Below are positions 5,956-6,619 of a stretch of 6,619 bases of DNA, in pieces. A model generated the notes under the pieces. That model was not told the origin of the DNA. It saw only the letters and a program-made list of their open reading frames with translations, and searched no databases. The stretch lies in contig JACQVT010000854.1 of assembly GCA_016209665.1 (NCBI GenBank), positions 1 through 6,619 of the forward strand. The letters are read 5' to 3'. Every line of letters begins with the position of its first letter. The first letter of the stretch is position 1. The DNA is from Planctomycetota bacterium. Its GTDB lineage: Bacteria > Planctomycetota > Phycisphaerae > UBA1845 > PWPN01. The position numbers and the translations under genes are program-made.

Positions 5956-6058
5956 GTGGTGTGTTCTTTCCCAAAAAGCAGAATGTCCCCTTTGTTCACA
6001 GCCGAGGTGGTGTGTTCTTTCCCAAAAAGCAGAATGTCCCCTTTGTTCACAGCCGAGG
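5956..6058. repeat. Perfect 51-bp tandem duplication, each copy holding a second type of 21-bp repeat
   Basis: Bases 5956-6006 recur without mismatch at 6007-6057, and the identity extends one base further. Each copy contains, on the minus strand, AAAGGGG, core ACATTCTG, then CTTTTT (5973-5993 and 6024-6044). This is the same 21-bp scaffold as the RAYT leader but with a different core. The period is 17 codons, so open frames crossing it show a repeated 17-residue peptide. I take that as chance, because no domain is visible. Two copies without variable spacers do not make a CRISPR array. The perfect identity suggests a recent duplication. Confidence 0.9.
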
Positions 6059-6139
6059 GTGGCGGTGGCGCATTCTCTTGCCGCAGCCTGGGGCGGCGGC
6101 AGACCGGCCGCGGGGCTGGCGTCGGCTGGCGGCACGTGC

Positions 6140-6143
6140 GAGG
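6140..6143 (+). promoter_or_regulatory. Ribosome binding site of ruvX
   Basis: GAGG lies eight bases before the ATG at 6152. It is one of the few convincing Shine-Dalgarno sequences in the window, and it fixes the ruvX start against the longer open frame that begins near 5897. No convincing promoter is seen in 6059-6139. Confidence 0.6.
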
Positions 6144-6151
6144 ATGCAGCC

Positions 6152-6568
6152 ATGCGGTACCTGGGTGTGGATTTGGGCGCCAGGCGGATCGGGCTGGCCT
6201 TGGCGGATTCCGACACGCATGTGGTGTCGCCGCTGTGCGTTATCCAGGCCCGAGTTGGTGCTGAGGTGAATGCCCGCGCGATTCTGGACGTGGCTGCGAC
6301 CTATGGGGCCAAGGCCATCGTGATCGGCCTGCCGCTCAACATGGACGGCACGGAGGGGCCACAAGCCAAGCAGTCGCGGGCCCTGGCGGCGGCGATCGGC
6401 AAGGTCGAGGGGACCACCGTCCACCTGCACGACGAGCGGCTGACTTCCCACGCCGCCGATCGGCGGCTCCTCGACCGCGGCCTGACCCGAGCCGGCAAGA
6501 AAGCCCGGCAGGATGCCGTGGCGGCCCAGCTTCTCCTGGAATCGTTCCTGGCGATCCGGCCGCCTTAG
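6152..6568 (+). CDS. ruvX: Putative pre-16S rRNA nuclease / Holliday junction resolvase-like protein RuvX (YqgF)
   Basis: This is a member of the RNase H-fold YqgF/RuvX family. In E. coli YqgF is implicated in 5' maturation of 16S rRNA, and related proteins have been reported to cut branched or nucleic-acid junction substrates. The length of 138 aa is normal for the family. Motifs are VDLGARRIG (6-14) with the first catalytic Asp7, VIGLPLNMDGTEGPQA (57-72), DERLTSHAA (94-102) with the second acidic pair Asp94/Glu95, and QDAVAAQLLLESFL (120-133) with the third acidic residue Asp121. The start at 6152 follows GAGG at a good distance and begins with the family's usual M-R-Y-L-G-V-D. The frame is open further upstream to about 5897, but that part is translated repeat. 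The gene stands alone, downstream of the relic block, and the final 51 bases after its stop (6569-6619) show no gene or terminator. Confidence 0.95.
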   Translation: MRYLGVDLGARRIGLALADSDTHVVSPLCVIQARVGAEVNARAILDVAATYGAKAIVIGLPLNMDGTEGPQAKQSRALAAAIGKVEGTTVHLHDERLTSHAADRRLLDRGLTRAGKKARQDAVAAQLLLESFLAIRPP

Positions 6569-6619
6569 TGCTCTGGCTCGTAAGCTCGGTGACGTATTCA
6601 TGCTGGCCTCCAGACAACG

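Noticed and set aside
5704..6058. CRISPR array
   Set aside because: The repeats are separated by irregular, non-spacer-like sequence including transposase coding fragments. The 51-bp repeat is directly tandem, and no cas gene is present.
5956..6058. Repeat-peptide gene (17-residue repeat)
   Set aside because: Any 51-bp tandem repeat gives a 17-residue period in every open frame. Several frames show it and none has a start, ribosome binding site or domain to favour it.
5897..6151. N-terminal extension of ruvX upstream of 6152
   Set aside because: The extension is translated repeat DNA, the family starts at M-R-Y-L-G-V-D, and GAGG sits at the right distance before 6152.
5752..6264. 170-codon plus-strand ORF across the repeat block
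   Set aside because: It is made of reverse-complement RAYT leader, antisense transposase and the 51-bp repeats, and then runs into ruvX out of frame. There is no independent evidence of coding.
6569..6619. Terminator or new gene after ruvX
   Set aside because: I found no stem with a T tract and no start with a ribosome binding site in these 51 bases.

Overview
This is a GC-rich bacterial chromosomal window holding five probably functional genes, all on the + strand. They occupy about 5 kb at the left and 0.4 kb at the right. A block of about 800 bp of mobile-element relics and repeats lies between them. No gene in the window is diagnostic of taxonomy. The high GC, frequent lack of Shine-Dalgarno motifs, short interspersed repeats and RAYT-type (REP-associated tyrosine transposase) relics would fit a Planctomycetota-like genome, but that is an impression and was not tested.

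Layout. Positions 1-217 hold an imperfect inverted repeat rich in GTGAGA/TCTCAC words and the probable start region of the first gene. Positions 218-5331 look like one operon of four genes: a UvrD/PcrA superfamily 1 helicase, a glucose-6-phosphate isomerase (pgi) whose start overlaps the helicase stop (TAATG), a mannose-1-phosphate guanylyltransferase (manC), and a small protein of uncertain family nine bases after manC. The pgi-manC gap is filled by a GATAGCT heptamer repeat. Positions 5332-6151 contain no intact gene. They hold two minus-strand remnants of a REP-associated tyrosine transposase, three direct 36-bp leader repeats plus one inverted partial copy, and a perfect 51-bp tandem duplication. 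Positions 6152-6568 encode RuvX/YqgF. The last 51 bases show nothing recognisable.

How the genes relate. Pgi interconverts glucose-6-phosphate and fructose-6-phosphate. Fructose-6-phosphate is the precursor of mannose-1-phosphate (through ManA and ManB/phosphomannomutase, neither in the window), which ManC turns into GDP-mannose. The pgi-manC pair therefore makes sense for sugar-nucleotide supply to surface polysaccharide or glycoconjugates. The helicase and RuvX are housekeeping nucleic-acid enzymes and are not an obvious functional unit with the sugar genes.

The most unusual part is the relic block. Two transposase remnants keep the same 100 bp (the first 33 codons) and lose similarity to each other at the same base. 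The 21-bp scaffold AAAGGGG-N8-CTTTTT occurs, exactly or with a few changes, six times with two different cores. This looks like a family of small non-autonomous elements derived from a RAYT. I see no evidence for a defence system, CRISPR array or wholly new multi-gene system.
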